From assembly GCF_000148725.1 (NCBI RefSeq), contig NZ_GL476303.1, forward strand, positions 4,386 through 50,061: a stretch of 45,676 nucleotides of DNA. Direction: 5' to 3'. This DNA is from Roseibium sp. TrichSKD4 (GTDB lineage Bacteria; Pseudomonadota; Alphaproteobacteria; Rhizobiales; Stappiaceae). This document shows, one piece after another, positions 35,469-42,866 of this stretch (the first letter of the stretch is position 1; each line of letters begins with the position of its first letter). Position numbers and translations under genes: made by a program. The notes under the pieces are model-generated. The model was not told where the DNA came from and searched no databases. It worked only from the letters and a program-made list of their open reading frames with translations.

Positions 35469-36554
35469 ATGACAAAACGCAAGGATCGTTTGAAGGCGTT
35501 GTTTACGGGAACGGAGGCACCGGACCTGCCGAAGGATTTGGAAACGAAATCCGCCAAGGCACCGGGCAAGCCACAAGCGGCGGCCTATGAGAAAAGGTCC
35601 AGCCCTAAAACCGGCCCCTCCCCGGCTCCAGCTGATGCCGGCCGATCCCGCTCCGCCTCCGGTGCGGTGAAAGCCATGGGGTTGTCACTCGGGCAAATGG
35701 CGGAGGAGCTGCAAGAGCAAACCGGCGAGCGGATTGTCGAACTGGAGCCGAACCACATCGAGCCCTCCCCGGTTGCCGACCGCATCACGCTGGAAGCAAA
35801 TCTGGATGACGGGTTTGCGGAGCTGGTGGAAAGCCTGAAGACGCGCGGCCAGCAAGTGCCGGTGATGGTGCGCCGCCATGCGGACCCAACCAAGGCGGCC
35901 GAGGGATGGTATCAGGCCGCCTATGGTCACCGGCGGATCCGAGCGGCCCGCGAACTCGGGCTTAAGGTTCGCGCCATTGTGCGGGATTTGTCCGACGACG
36001 CGTTGATCCTGGCGCAGGGCAAAGAAAACTCTGAACGGCGGGATCTTTCCTTCATAGAGCGGGCTTTCTTCGCTCGATCCCTGATTGAGCATGGCATTTC
36101 CCGCGCGATGATCCAGGAAGCGCTGTCCATCCATAAAACTGAGATGACCCGTTTGTTGCAGGTGGCTGACAAGGTCCCCTACCCTATTGCACGGGCTATT
36201 GGTCCGGCGCCCAAGGCCGGACGGCCGCGTTGGCTGGAGCTGGCCGAGCTGATTGACGGGGAAGCTGCAGAAGTTATCGCTCAGGATGAAATCATGTCGG
36301 AGTCGTTTCTGGCCTCAGGTTCCGACACACGGTTCAAGCGTTTGCATGCGCGGTTGCTAAACCGGCGCAGCAAAAAGCCGTCTGGCGATGTGGTGAACAG
36401 TCGGGCGGGCGTTCCAATGGCTGAGGTCAAGGGAACAGCTATCCGCCTGGCAAAATCCGTACCGAAAGACTTTACCCAGTTTGTCGCCAACCGGTTGCCG
36501 GACCTGCTGGAAGCCTATGAGGCTGAGCGAAAGGCGCCAAAGAAGTCGAGTTGA
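35469..36554 (+). CDS. repB: RepB, ParB-type centromere-binding protein of repABC
   Basis: 361 residues from ATG 35469, chosen because GGGGGA lies 7 nt upstream. The N-terminal tail is the RepA-interacting region (TKRKDRLKALFTG). The ParB/Srx-like domain includes YGHRRIRAARELGLKVRAIV and AQGKENSERRDLSFIERAFFA, and the helix-turn-helix SRAMIQEALSIHKTEMTRLL binds parS. The stop codon TGA falls inside a perfect GTTGACAGCTGTCAAC palindrome. Together with RepA it moves and holds plasmid copies at cell division. Confidence 0.95.
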   Translation: MTKRKDRLKALFTGTEAPDLPKDLETKSAKAPGKPQAAAYEKRSSPKTGPSPAPADAGRSRSASGAVKAMGLSLGQMAEELQEQTGERIVELEPNHIEPSPVADRITLEANLDDGFAELVESLKTRGQQVPVMVRRHADPTKAAEGWYQAAYGHRRIRAARELGLKVRAIVRDLSDDALILAQGKENSERRDLSFIERAFFARSLIEHGISRAMIQEALSIHKTEMTRLLQVADKVPYPIARAIGPAPKAGRPRWLELAELIDGEAAEVIAQDEIMSESFLASGSDTRFKRLHARLLNRRSKKPSGDVVNSRAGVPMAEVKGTAIRLAKSVPKDFTQFVANRLPDLLEAYEAERKAPKKSS

Positions 36555-36565
36555 CAGCTGTCAAC
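36550..36565 (+). promoter_or_regulatory. parS-like palindrome 1
   Basis: GTTGACAGCTGTCAAC, a perfect 16-bp palindrome of the kind bound by RepB in repABC plasmids. It overlaps the repB stop codon and precedes the repB-repC gap. An exact second copy occurs at 39963-39978 and a one-mismatch copy at 38910-38925. Confidence 0.88.
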
Positions 36566-36623
36566 TTTGAACGGTGCATCCGCACCAGAAATTGAAAACC
36601 AAAGGAGAAAGGAGACAGGCAAC

Positions 36624-36707
36624 AAAAAGGCCCCCAAAGCAGATCGCCCCGGAAGCCCTCTTTGTATGTAGCAATCTCAGAGAATCACTTCCGCGAAAAA
36701 ATGTCAA
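36624..36707 (-). ncRNA. Putative antisense ctRNA (incA-like) of repABC
   Basis: The repB-repC gap of repABC plasmids encodes an antisense RNA that limits repC expression. On the minus strand here a TTGACA -35 lies at 36707-36702, with a weak -10 expected near 36680-36690. Further on, a stem (GGCUUCC pairing with GGGGGCC, plus-strand positions 36651-36657 and 36629-36635) is followed by a U run (complement of 36624-36628), a rho-independent terminator. The transcript would be about 45-60 nt. The -10 is poorly defined, so the 5' end is approximate. Confidence 0.7.
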
Positions 36708-36764
36708 GACTGCCCGGTCTCAATTGAGGTCAGGGGAATCCTTTCTATTGCCGTTTGAACGGTC

Positions 36765-38042
36765 ATGGAGACAACAAATTCCCTTGGAACGACGCCTTTT
36801 GGCGGCGGACGGTTTTCTATTGCCTTGTTCAAGGCGCAGAAATCCTTGAACGACCGGCGCGCAGCGTTGAAAGACGGCAGCAACATCACCGGAAAAGTGG
36901 ATAAGTGGCAATTTCTGCGCGCCCTGACCGAAGCCAAGGCCGCCTTTGCCTTGACCGATCGTGCCATTGCCGTTCTTGAGGCCTTGATGAGCTTTCACCA
37001 AGAAAAGGAATTGGACGGCACAGAAGACATAATCGTCTTTCCGTCGAACCGGGAGCTTAGCTTGAGGGCCCGCGGTATGTCCGAACCAACGCTGCGCCGA
37101 CACGTGGCGACCCTCATCAAGGCCGGATTTCTACTGCGTAAGGACAGCCCGAACGGCAAGCGCTTTGCGCGCAAGGGGCAGGGCGGTCTGGTGGAAGAGG
37201 CTTTTGGCTTCAATCTTGCCCCATCGGCCCTGATGGCCCCGGACGTCTTTGAAGAGGCGGAAAAAGCGCGTCATCTGGCGCTGGAGCTGCGCAAGGCGCG
37301 CGGCGAGGTTACCCTGCATTTGCGCGACATTTCCAAAATGATCGAGGCTGCGTACGAGGACGGCATCGCGCAAGACGACTCTGATCAATGGTTTGGCTTT
37401 ACAAACCGCCTGAAGGATCTTTCTGGACGCGTGTCCCGTCACGCCTCGCTTCAGGAGACCCGTGACAGGTGCCAACGGCTGGTGAGCCTGCGTGTTGAAG
37501 TCGAAAGCGCGTTCCTGGCGGGGATGAGGGAAGAGGATCTGGAGACGGGAGAAGAGATTTCTGATCTGCAGCAAAGCCCTGAAATTAGTTCGAAAAATAA
37601 AAAAAATAAAGGCAATGCCGCTCAAAATGAGCGCCACATTCAGAATTCAAAAACAGATACCTCATTTGAACCTAACAAAGAAAAAAATGTAGCGGAGGGC
37701 AGCAGAGATTTTGACCGAACCGAAACGGAATCCATCCGACTGAGCGAATTGAAGGAAGCCTGTCGGGAGTTTCCAGAATATGCGCTGGACGGTCTGAACT
37801 CTTGGGCGGATGCACGGAAGGCAGCGAATCTCGCCCGACCGATGCTCGGCATTTCAAAAAACGCCTGGCATGAAGCGGTGGAAGCCATGGGGCAGGGCGG
37901 CGCAATTGTAGTTCTGGCTTATCTGATCGAGCGGGCAGGGGAGATCAAAACTCCCGGCGGCTATCTGCGCAGCTTGACGGACCGCGCAAGCACCGGAAAA
38001 CTCCGCCTGCGGCCAATGGTGGAGTCTTTGCTCAATCGGTAA
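36765..38042 (+). CDS. repC: RepC, replication initiator of repABC
   Basis: 425 residues. N-terminal DNA-binding part (LTDRAIAVLEALMSFHQ, SNRELSLRARGMSEPTLRRH, LIKAGFLLRKDSPNGKRF) and a C-terminal domain ending GGYLRSLTDRASTGKLRLRP, both usual for RepC. The linker (about residues 270-320) is polar and low complexity, encoded by the AT-rich stretch that probably holds oriV. No good ribosome-binding site precedes ATG 36765, in line with control of translation by the antisense RNA. It sets replication and incompatibility together with the ctRNA. Confidence 0.95.
   Translation: METTNSLGTTPFGGGRFSIALFKAQKSLNDRRAALKDGSNITGKVDKWQFLRALTEAKAAFALTDRAIAVLEALMSFHQEKELDGTEDIIVFPSNRELSLRARGMSEPTLRRHVATLIKAGFLLRKDSPNGKRFARKGQGGLVEEAFGFNLAPSALMAPDVFEEAEKARHLALELRKARGEVTLHLRDISKMIEAAYEDGIAQDDSDQWFGFTNRLKDLSGRVSRHASLQETRDRCQRLVSLRVEVESAFLAGMREEDLETGEEISDLQQSPEISSKNKKNKGNAAQNERHIQNSKTDTSFEPNKEKNVAEGSRDFDRTETESIRLSELKEACREFPEYALDGLNSWADARKAANLARPMLGISKNAWHEAVEAMGQGGAIVVLAYLIERAGEIKTPGGYLRSLTDRASTGKLRLRPMVESLLNR
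37575..37690 (+). other. Probable oriV inside repC
   Basis: An AT-rich stretch (for example a nearly unbroken A/T segment at 37590-37610) lies within repC, with a short inverted repeat GCTCA-AAA-TGAGC at 37620-37632. Known repABC plasmids place their origin in an AT-rich part of repC, so this is the likely site. No iterons are seen. Confidence 0.65.
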
Positions 38043-38050
38043 GGCGCAGG

Positions 38051-38137
38051 CTATACCTTTTTATGCTCCAGAACATTGCCTTCCGGATCACGGATGAAGG
38101 AGAATTCGGGTTGCCCCAGAGTCCAACGACCCAATCT
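38051..38137 (-). pseudogene. Remnant of a VOC/glyoxalase-family protein C-terminus
   Basis: Read on the minus strand, the frame gives LGQPEFSFIRDPEGNVLEHKK and then a stop at 38053-38051. The DPEGN-x-x-E string is the usual last metal-binding motif of VOC proteins. An in-frame stop lies about 30 codons upstream and no N-terminal part is seen, so only a fragment is left, right behind repC. Confidence 0.5.
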
Positions 38138-38198
38138 GAGTTAGATATTGATGATTGGCCTCCAGTCGACGGAGTTGATGTTACAGGGGCATTCTTCG

Positions 38199-38573
38199 AT
38201 GTTCTCTTTGTCCTGTTTTGTTTGGCTGATTTCTGCAAGCGTGTTGTTTTCGAACACAAAACAACACCAACGAAGTTTGTATTGCGGCCTCGGAATTCAG
38301 ATCATTCTCGCAGTGCTCGCGGCTGGTTGGCTTTATATTTCGCCGGACTTCACGGAGACCCAAGCATTCGGGGTTTTGTTCTATTTTGAATTAGGCAGAC
38401 TGTTGTTTTTGCTTTTTTGCGCTGCGATTTTGGCTGGTCTTATGGGGCTTGTTGTTCTGTTGAAAGGAAGTCGTGTCCAGCACCTCTGTGTTAGTTCTCT
38501 GAATTTTGCTGCTGCGACCATTGCCCTCGGAAATACTCTTTATCTTGCTGCAAGGGTGTGGTCCTCCCTTTAG
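38199..38573 (+). CDS. Small predicted membrane protein, unknown
   Basis: A frame of 124 residues with about four hydrophobic spans: LSCFVWLISASVLF, GIQIILAVLAAGWLY, LLFLLFCAAILAGLMGLVVLL and NFAAATIALGNTLYLAA. ATG 38199 is chosen over 38148 because AGGGG lies about 8-9 nt upstream. I recognise no family. It converges with the next gene, 4 bp apart. It could be a genuine small membrane protein of the plasmid backbone. Confidence 0.55.
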   Translation: MFSLSCFVWLISASVLFSNTKQHQRSLYCGLGIQIILAVLAAGWLYISPDFTETQAFGVLFYFELGRLLFLLFCAAILAGLMGLVVLLKGSRVQHLCVSSLNFAAATIALGNTLYLAARVWSSL

Positions 38574-38577
38574 GGGC

Positions 38578-38868
38578 TCAGGAATGCTCAGTCAGGCAGA
38601 AAGTCTTAAAGAGACCGAGGCTCCCGGCCAGAAGTAAGGCAAATAGAACGAGTGCTTCGGTCGGTGTGCGCCCTTTGGATGTCAGATTGAGCCGCCCTGC
38701 GATCCAAGCAGTCATACTCGCCGCGCCGGTGGTGAACAGGGGCAAAACCAACACGGCCTGAGTGATCGGGTCTGGTGGAAGCAGAAGCGCGGCCAATAAG
38801 GACGCAAGATAAGCACTTACGAAACTGGCGAGCACTCCCGCGCTTGAAAATAGAAGTGTCTTTCGCAT
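38578..38868 (-). CDS. Small predicted membrane protein, unknown
   Basis: 96 residues beginning MRKTLLFSSAGVLASFVSAY, which could be a signal-anchor, then LLPPDPITQAVLVLPLFTTG, a further span AASMTAWIAG and ALVLFALLLAGSLGLF. Three to four membrane helices are likely. No recognised domain. It lies antisense to, and just beyond, the membrane gene at 38199-38573; the two may share a bidirectional terminator region, though no stem-loop is evident. Confidence 0.6.
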   Translation of the reverse strand: MRKTLLFSSAGVLASFVSAYLASLLAALLLPPDPITQAVLVLPLFTTGAASMTAWIAGRLNLTSKGRTPTEALVLFALLLAGSLGLFKTFCLTEHS

Positions 38869-38909
38869 GTGAGGACCCGATTTTTAGTTCGCTTTAACGG
38901 GGAGTGGAC

Positions 38910-38925
38910 GTTGGCAGCTGTCAAC
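38910..38925 (+). promoter_or_regulatory. parS-like palindrome 2 (one mismatch)
   Basis: GTTGGCAGCTGTCAAC differs from the perfect palindromes at 36550 and 39963 at one base (G for A at position 5). It lies in the gap between the membrane protein gene and the toxin-antitoxin operon. Confidence 0.7.
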
Positions 38926-39034
38926 TTTGGCTATTGGGTGATCTACCGCTATCTGAGCAGTACCTTTTCGCTTGTGTCCCCAATCCTCACCATAACAGAT
39001 TAATTTGCCACAGCTGTATCAGTCCTAAGGCTAT

Positions 39035-39098
39035 TGTACGCAGAGCGTACACCTATCGAAATGGATGCATATTTGTGATATTGTGCACAAATACACAT
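39035..39098 (+). promoter_or_regulatory. Probable operator/promoter of the mntA-hepT operon
   Basis: Two symmetric elements lie upstream of mntA. TGTACGC-AGA-GCGTACA at 39035-39051 is a perfect 7+7 bp inverted repeat. At 39072-39098, half-sites TTGTG (39073), TTGTG (39081), CACAA (39086) and ACACA (39093) form a symmetric cluster around the perfect palindrome TTGTGCACAA. Closely spaced 5-bp half-sites are what ribbon-helix-helix repressors bind, and the downstream antitoxin has such a domain. It ends 17 bp before the ATG. Confidence 0.65.
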
Positions 39099-39115
39099 AT
39101 CGGCGGAGCTTTTCC

Positions 39116-39592
39116 ATGCCCAGTCTTCAACCATCTAAACCCGAACAGCAAACGGCCTATTTATCGGCACGGGTGCCGGTTGCGCTGAAAAATCGCTTTA
39201 AGGCGCTGGCGGCAGAACGTGGCGCAAAGGTGCAGGATCTTCTCCAAAAGCTTGTGAATGACTATGTGGCCGGCGAAGGCGCTCAAACACTTTCGGCGAC
39301 TGACATTATTGCGCGGCTGCGAAGTCAGAAAGAAGAGCTGCAAAAGCAGGGCATTGCCCATCTCTATCTTTTTGGCTCGGTTGCCAGGGGATCGGCAACG
39401 GCAAGCAGCGATATTGATCTTTCCTATGTGGCAACGGAAGGAACACAACTGAGCTTGTTTGATATTGGGCGTTTCAAGCAAGTCCTGGAGGAGGTTTTGG
39501 AGTGTTCTGGAAAAGTGGACCTTTCACCGCGTTCACAACTGGCAGACCACGTGTGGGAGACGGCGAGTTCAGATGAAATTCAGGTGTTTTAG
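39116..39592 (+). CDS. mntA: MntA-like antitoxin: ribbon-helix-helix domain fused to minimal nucleotidyltransferase
   Basis: 158 residues. Residues about 12-52 (TAYLSARVPVALKNRFKALA, then AKVQDLLQKLVNDYV) form a ribbon-helix-helix DNA-binding domain. From about residue 68 follows a minimal nucleotidyltransferase with the GSx10DxD motif (GSVARGSATASSDIDLS). In MNT-HepT systems this enzyme AMPylates the HEPN toxin and so disarms it. Start ATG 39116 is chosen because GGAG lies 7-8 nt upstream; a start at 39065 would run through the operator. The gene is followed by hepT after 3 nt. The extra RHH domain probably allows autorepression. Confidence 0.87.
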   Translation: MPSLQPSKPEQQTAYLSARVPVALKNRFKALAAERGAKVQDLLQKLVNDYVAGEGAQTLSATDIIARLRSQKEELQKQGIAHLYLFGSVARGSATASSDIDLSYVATEGTQLSLFDIGRFKQVLEEVLECSGKVDLSPRSQLADHVWETASSDEIQVF

Positions 39593-39595
39593 GGC

Positions 39596-39967
39596 ATGCG
39601 CACGGATGGGCATCGCTTGCAGGACATCAAGCTCGCAATAGACGATCTTCGTGTATTTGTTGCGGAACTGGATGAGCCGACCTTTTTGTCAACGCCAAAG
39701 TCGGACCGAAAGACGTTTCGGGCAGTCTGCTCATGTCTTCAGGATATAGGCGAAGCGGTGAAAGCGGTTTCGCAAGAGGTTAGGTATCGCCACCCGCACA
39801 TACCATGGCGCTTGATTGCGGGAATGCGCGATCACATTGTTCACGAATATTTTCGCACAGATCCGGGCATCATTTGGGCAACGCTTAAGAGCGGCGAACT
39901 GACTGCACTTTATCGGGTGGTTGTTTTGGAGCTGGAGCGGGAAGGGGATCGGCGCGACAAGAGTTGA
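39596..39967 (+). CDS. hepT: HepT-like HEPN toxin
   Basis: 123 residues, all helical. The HEPN motif RxxxxH is present as RDHIVHEYF near residue 83, with the usual following Tyr that the MNT partner modifies. HepT proteins are RNases activated when the antitoxin is lost. ATG 39596 comes 3 nt after the mntA stop. The stop codon lies within a perfect parS-like palindrome at 39963-39978. As an addiction module near repABC it likely stabilises the replicon. Confidence 0.9.
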   Translation: MRTDGHRLQDIKLAIDDLRVFVAELDEPTFLSTPKSDRKTFRAVCSCLQDIGEAVKAVSQEVRYRHPHIPWRLIAGMRDHIVHEYFRTDPGIIWATLKSGELTALYRVVVLELEREGDRRDKS

Positions 39968-39978
39968 CAGCTGTCAAC
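39963..39978 (+). promoter_or_regulatory. parS-like palindrome 3
   Basis: GTTGACAGCTGTCAAC, identical to the palindrome at 36550-36565. It overlaps the hepT stop codon in the same way that the first overlaps the repB stop (AGT-TGA). Confidence 0.88.
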
Positions 39979-40031
39979 AAAGGTCGAGTTGGTTATTGTG
40001 TTCGGCATGGCGTACAACTGAATGGTTGGAG

Positions 40032-40412
40032 CTACTCATCTATCACGAAATCGACATGCAGGTGGTTTCCATCTGGATCAGCGATGTGGAACTGAACCAG
40101 TCCGGTTTCCTGAATTTCGATTTTTTGAAATGGAGCGCCATACTCGTTCAGTCTGCGCTCAAATTCTTCCGAACCCTTTGCGGAAAATGCGAAATGTTCC
40201 AATTTTAACGCTGCTTCTGAACCGACGCGATCAAGTTGGGTGTTTTCAACCAGATGGATCACCGGCACTTCATCTGTATAAAGCCATGCTCCGCAAAAGG
40301 GAAAATTTGGGCGCGGACCGGACGTTAGACCCAAAATGGCTTCGTACCAAGCCACCATTTCGTTCAGCTTGGTGGTGACAACATTGACATGCTCCAGCCG
40401 CTTGATGGTCAT
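40032..40412 (-). CDS. VOC (glyoxalase/dioxygenase superfamily) protein
   Basis: 126 residues from ATG 40412: KRLEHVNVVTTKLNEMVAWY is a typical first beta-alpha-beta unit with its His metal ligand, and HIADPDGNHLHVDFV is the last strand of the second module. VOC proteins include glyoxalases, fosfomycin/bleomycin resistance proteins and ring-cleaving dioxygenases; the substrate is not clear. The start lies 1 nt after the stop of the dehydrogenase gene, so they are in one operon. Longer frames upstream start within the dehydrogenase gene and are unlikely. Confidence 0.85.
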   Translation of the reverse strand: MTIKRLEHVNVVTTKLNEMVAWYEAILGLTSGPRPNFPFCGAWLYTDEVPVIHLVENTQLDRVGSEAALKLEHFAFSAKGSEEFERRLNEYGAPFQKIEIQETGLVQFHIADPDGNHLHVDFVIDE

Positions 40413-40413
40413 C

Positions 40414-41427
40414 TCAAAAACCCTCCAGCACAATCTTGCCTTTGGATCTGCCGCTTTCCAAAAGCGCATGGGCTTTCATCAAATTGGCGGCATTGATGCT
40501 GCCAAAGGTCTCGGCAACAGTCGACCTGATGGCACCAACATCAATCAAATTCGCGACTTCGTTCAAAATCGCGCCCTGGCGCGCAATGTCTGCGGTGTTG
40601 AACATTGCTCGTGTGAACATGAACTCCCAATGGATCGAGATTGCCTTTTGCTTGAAGGGCATAATGTTGAACGTCTCCGGGTCGTCGATCAGCCCAAAGC
40701 GGCCTTGCGGGGTCATGAAGTGTGCAACTTGCTCACAATAGTGGTGCGAGTGTGTTGTGGAGTATACAAAATCCACGCTGCCAATGCCGAGCTCGTCGAT
40801 CTGCGGTCCTAGCGGATTGGCGTGGTTGATCACGTGATGCGCACCCAGGTCCTTTGCCCAGGATCGGGTTTCTGGACGAGAGGCTGTTGCAATAACTGTC
40901 ACATCGGAAAGCGCGCGCGCAAGTTGGATCACCATAGAACCAACTCCCCCTGCACCTCCAATGATCAGAAGTGTATTGTTCCCGCCGGCAACGGCATCCG
41001 TGATGTTCAGCCGATCAAACAGCATTTCATAGGCCGTTAGCGTTGTAAGCGGTAGGGCTGCTGCTGCCGACGACGACAAAGTCTTGGGGGCCTGTCCAAC
41101 GATGCGTTCATCCACGAGGTGGAACTCTGCATTCGTACCTGAACGGCCCACATCACCGGCATACCAGACCTTGTCTCCAACCGCGAACCCACTGGCAGCT
41201 TCACCAACGGTAACGACTTCACCTGCCGCGTCCCATCCCAAAATTGCTGGTGTGCTGTTTTGGGGTGCGCGCCGCTGCCGGATTTTTGTGTCCACCGGAT
41301 TGACTGAAATGGCAGCAATCTTCACCAGCAGATCATGACCCGACGGGACAGGCTTTTCAGCCTCAAAGTCGATTAATGCGTCGGCTCGATTGATCGGTCC
41401 GGTCTGAAGATACCCAACAGCTTTCAT
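40414..41427 (-). CDS. Zinc-type alcohol dehydrogenase/quinone oxidoreductase (MDR family)
   Basis: 337 residues of the medium-chain dehydrogenase/reductase fold. The GroES-like start has ISVNPVDTKIRQRRAP; the NADPH motif is LLIIGGAGGVGSMVIQLA; LGAHHVINHANPLG follows. The zinc-ligand cysteines of classic alcohol dehydrogenases are lacking, so it is closer to NADPH quinone oxidoreductases. AAGGAG lies upstream of ATG 41427. It stands between the monooxygenase and VOC genes in an operon divergent from a LysR gene, which suggests quinone or enone detoxification. Confidence 0.9.
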   Translation of the reverse strand: MKAVGYLQTGPINRADALIDFEAEKPVPSGHDLLVKIAAISVNPVDTKIRQRRAPQNSTPAILGWDAAGEVVTVGEAASGFAVGDKVWYAGDVGRSGTNAEFHLVDERIVGQAPKTLSSSAAAALPLTTLTAYEMLFDRLNITDAVAGGNNTLLIIGGAGGVGSMVIQLARALSDVTVIATASRPETRSWAKDLGAHHVINHANPLGPQIDELGIGSVDFVYSTTHSHHYCEQVAHFMTPQGRFGLIDDPETFNIMPFKQKAISIHWEFMFTRAMFNTADIARQGAILNEVANLIDVGAIRSTVAETFGSINAANLMKAHALLESGRSKGKIVLEGF

Positions 41428-41452
41428 GGCGCGCTCCTTTTGGTTCAGGCAA

Positions 41453-41743
41453 TTAGCCGATGATCGTCATCTCATTCAGTGTGAATTCATCAACCGCGCC
41501 CTCGGTCGCAGCCATGTAGGCGGCAAGATGCGGTGCGCCCATATGCGCCTGCCAAAGCTCTCTGCTTTCCCAGTTTTCGTAGAACATGAAATGAGCGGGA
41601 TTTTCGTTGTCTTGATGAAGGTCGTAGTTGATGCAGCCTTCTTCAGCACGCGTGATGTCGATGAGCTTCAAGAGCTCGGCTTTCACCAGTTCGATTTTCT
41701 CCGGGTTCGCTTTGATGTTGGCAACAATGGTCAGTTTTGTCAT
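41453..41743 (-). CDS. Putative quinol monooxygenase (ABM/YgiN family)
   Basis: 96 residues, a single antibiotic-biosynthesis-monooxygenase domain: LTIVANIKANPEKIELVKAE, TRAEEGCINYDLHQD (conserved EEGCxxY) and FMFYENWESRELWQAHM. YgiN-type proteins oxidise quinols without cofactor. GAGGA lies about 8 nt before ATG 41743. First gene of the three-gene operon, 25 nt before the dehydrogenase; the LysR-like palindrome lies in its promoter region. Confidence 0.9.
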   Translation of the reverse strand: MTKLTIVANIKANPEKIELVKAELLKLIDITRAEEGCINYDLHQDNENPAHFMFYENWESRELWQAHMGAPHLAAYMAATEGAVDEFTLNEMTIIG

Positions 41744-41827
41744 GGTGTTGGTCCTCTATGTTTGATGACGTAACCCTAACCTAATGACCTTACATGGCCG
41801 GATAAACGGCTTTGATGCGGAAATATA

Positions 41828-41844
41828 ATCCGATATACTCGGAT
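41828..41844 (+). promoter_or_regulatory. LysR-type operator candidate
   Basis: ATCCGA-TATAC-TCGGAT is a perfect 6+6 bp inverted repeat ending 1 bp before the lysR ATG, in the divergent promoter region of lysR and the monooxygenase operon. Size and A/T-rich centre fit a LysR-family T-N11-A box, and its place fits autorepression. A further CGGAT lies near 41803. Confidence 0.65.
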
Positions 41845-41845
41845 A

Positions 41846-42736
41846 ATGTTACTCAACAATCTTCGACTTTTCTTGGTCATTGCCGAAAAGGGCAGTCTCG
41901 TCGCGGCTGCTCGTGAAACAGGGCTGTCGACGACGACTGTGTCTGAGCGTCTGGCGTCCCTAGAAAGCCATTACGGCGTTGTCCTGTTCAATCGAACCAC
42001 TCGATCTATCAGTTTGACTGAGGAAGGGCGTGTGCTGCTGGAGGGCGCGAAGACGGTGCTGAGCGAGGTCTCGGATCTTGACGCTCGGATACGGCATGGG
42101 GCTGAAACACTCTCAGGCCCAATTCGCATGTCAGCGCCTATTGATCTGGGGCGCGGCCTTATCTCTGAAGTCATATCATCCTTCACTTTGAAGAACCCGG
42201 CTGTTTCAATCGAACTCTCGCTATCGGACGGGTATGTCGATCTTGTGGGGCAGGGGTTCGACCTCGCGGTTCGTTTCGGTAATGTCACAGACACGTCGTT
42301 GCGGGTACGCAGCCTTGGACATTTCCAGCGCCGTGTGTGTGCTGCAACAGCTTATCTGGAACAGCATGGCGTGCCTCAAACACCCGAGGACCTTGCAAAC
42401 CACAACTGTCTGGTCATGCGCTTTGGCGGAACTTTGGACAACATTTGGGAGTTTGGCTCGGGTCCAAAACGGGTCCGGGTCACTGTGCGTGGGAGCCATG
42501 TGGTTAATGACGGCTAGCTTATTCGCAAATGGGCTTTGTCTGGACGCGGAATTGTCCTGAAATCGGAGCTGGATATCTCCGAGGACATACAGTCTGGGAC
42601 TTTGGTTTCGGTACTTGAACAGCATTTGCCTCCGCCGACCCCATTGCAAATGATGTTTCCGCCGGGCCGTGCCCAACCGCGCCGCGTTGCAGCTTTGGCT
42701 GAACAGATCGTGCGCGCCATGCCCAAGCCGGACTAA
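41846..42736 (+). pseudogene. LysR-family regulator interrupted by an in-frame amber codon
   Basis: The N-terminal winged helix (LRLFLVIAEKGSLVAAARET, TTTVSERLASLESHYGVVLF) and the effector domain (GPIRMSAPIDLGRG, RVCAATAYLEQHGVP) are those of a LysR regulator. The frame stops with TAG at 42515-42517 after 223 residues, but the same frame continues without change as LIRKWALSGRGIVLKSELDI and ends LAEQIVRAMPKPD at 42736, total about 296 residues. A single G-to-T change (GAG to TAG) would explain it. The cut protein lacks the last quarter of its effector domain. Amber suppression or sequencing error are alternatives. Confidence 0.9.
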
Positions 42737-42866
42737 GGTTTGGAGGGCGGAATGAGCTTTGCTCAATCAAAGGCGATAGTGGAGGGCAGGGCGCCCTCAA
42801 CGAGGCTGATTGGTGCAATCTGAAATGCGCCATCTATTCGACGGCCTAAAGCTTGAGCGGAAAAGC

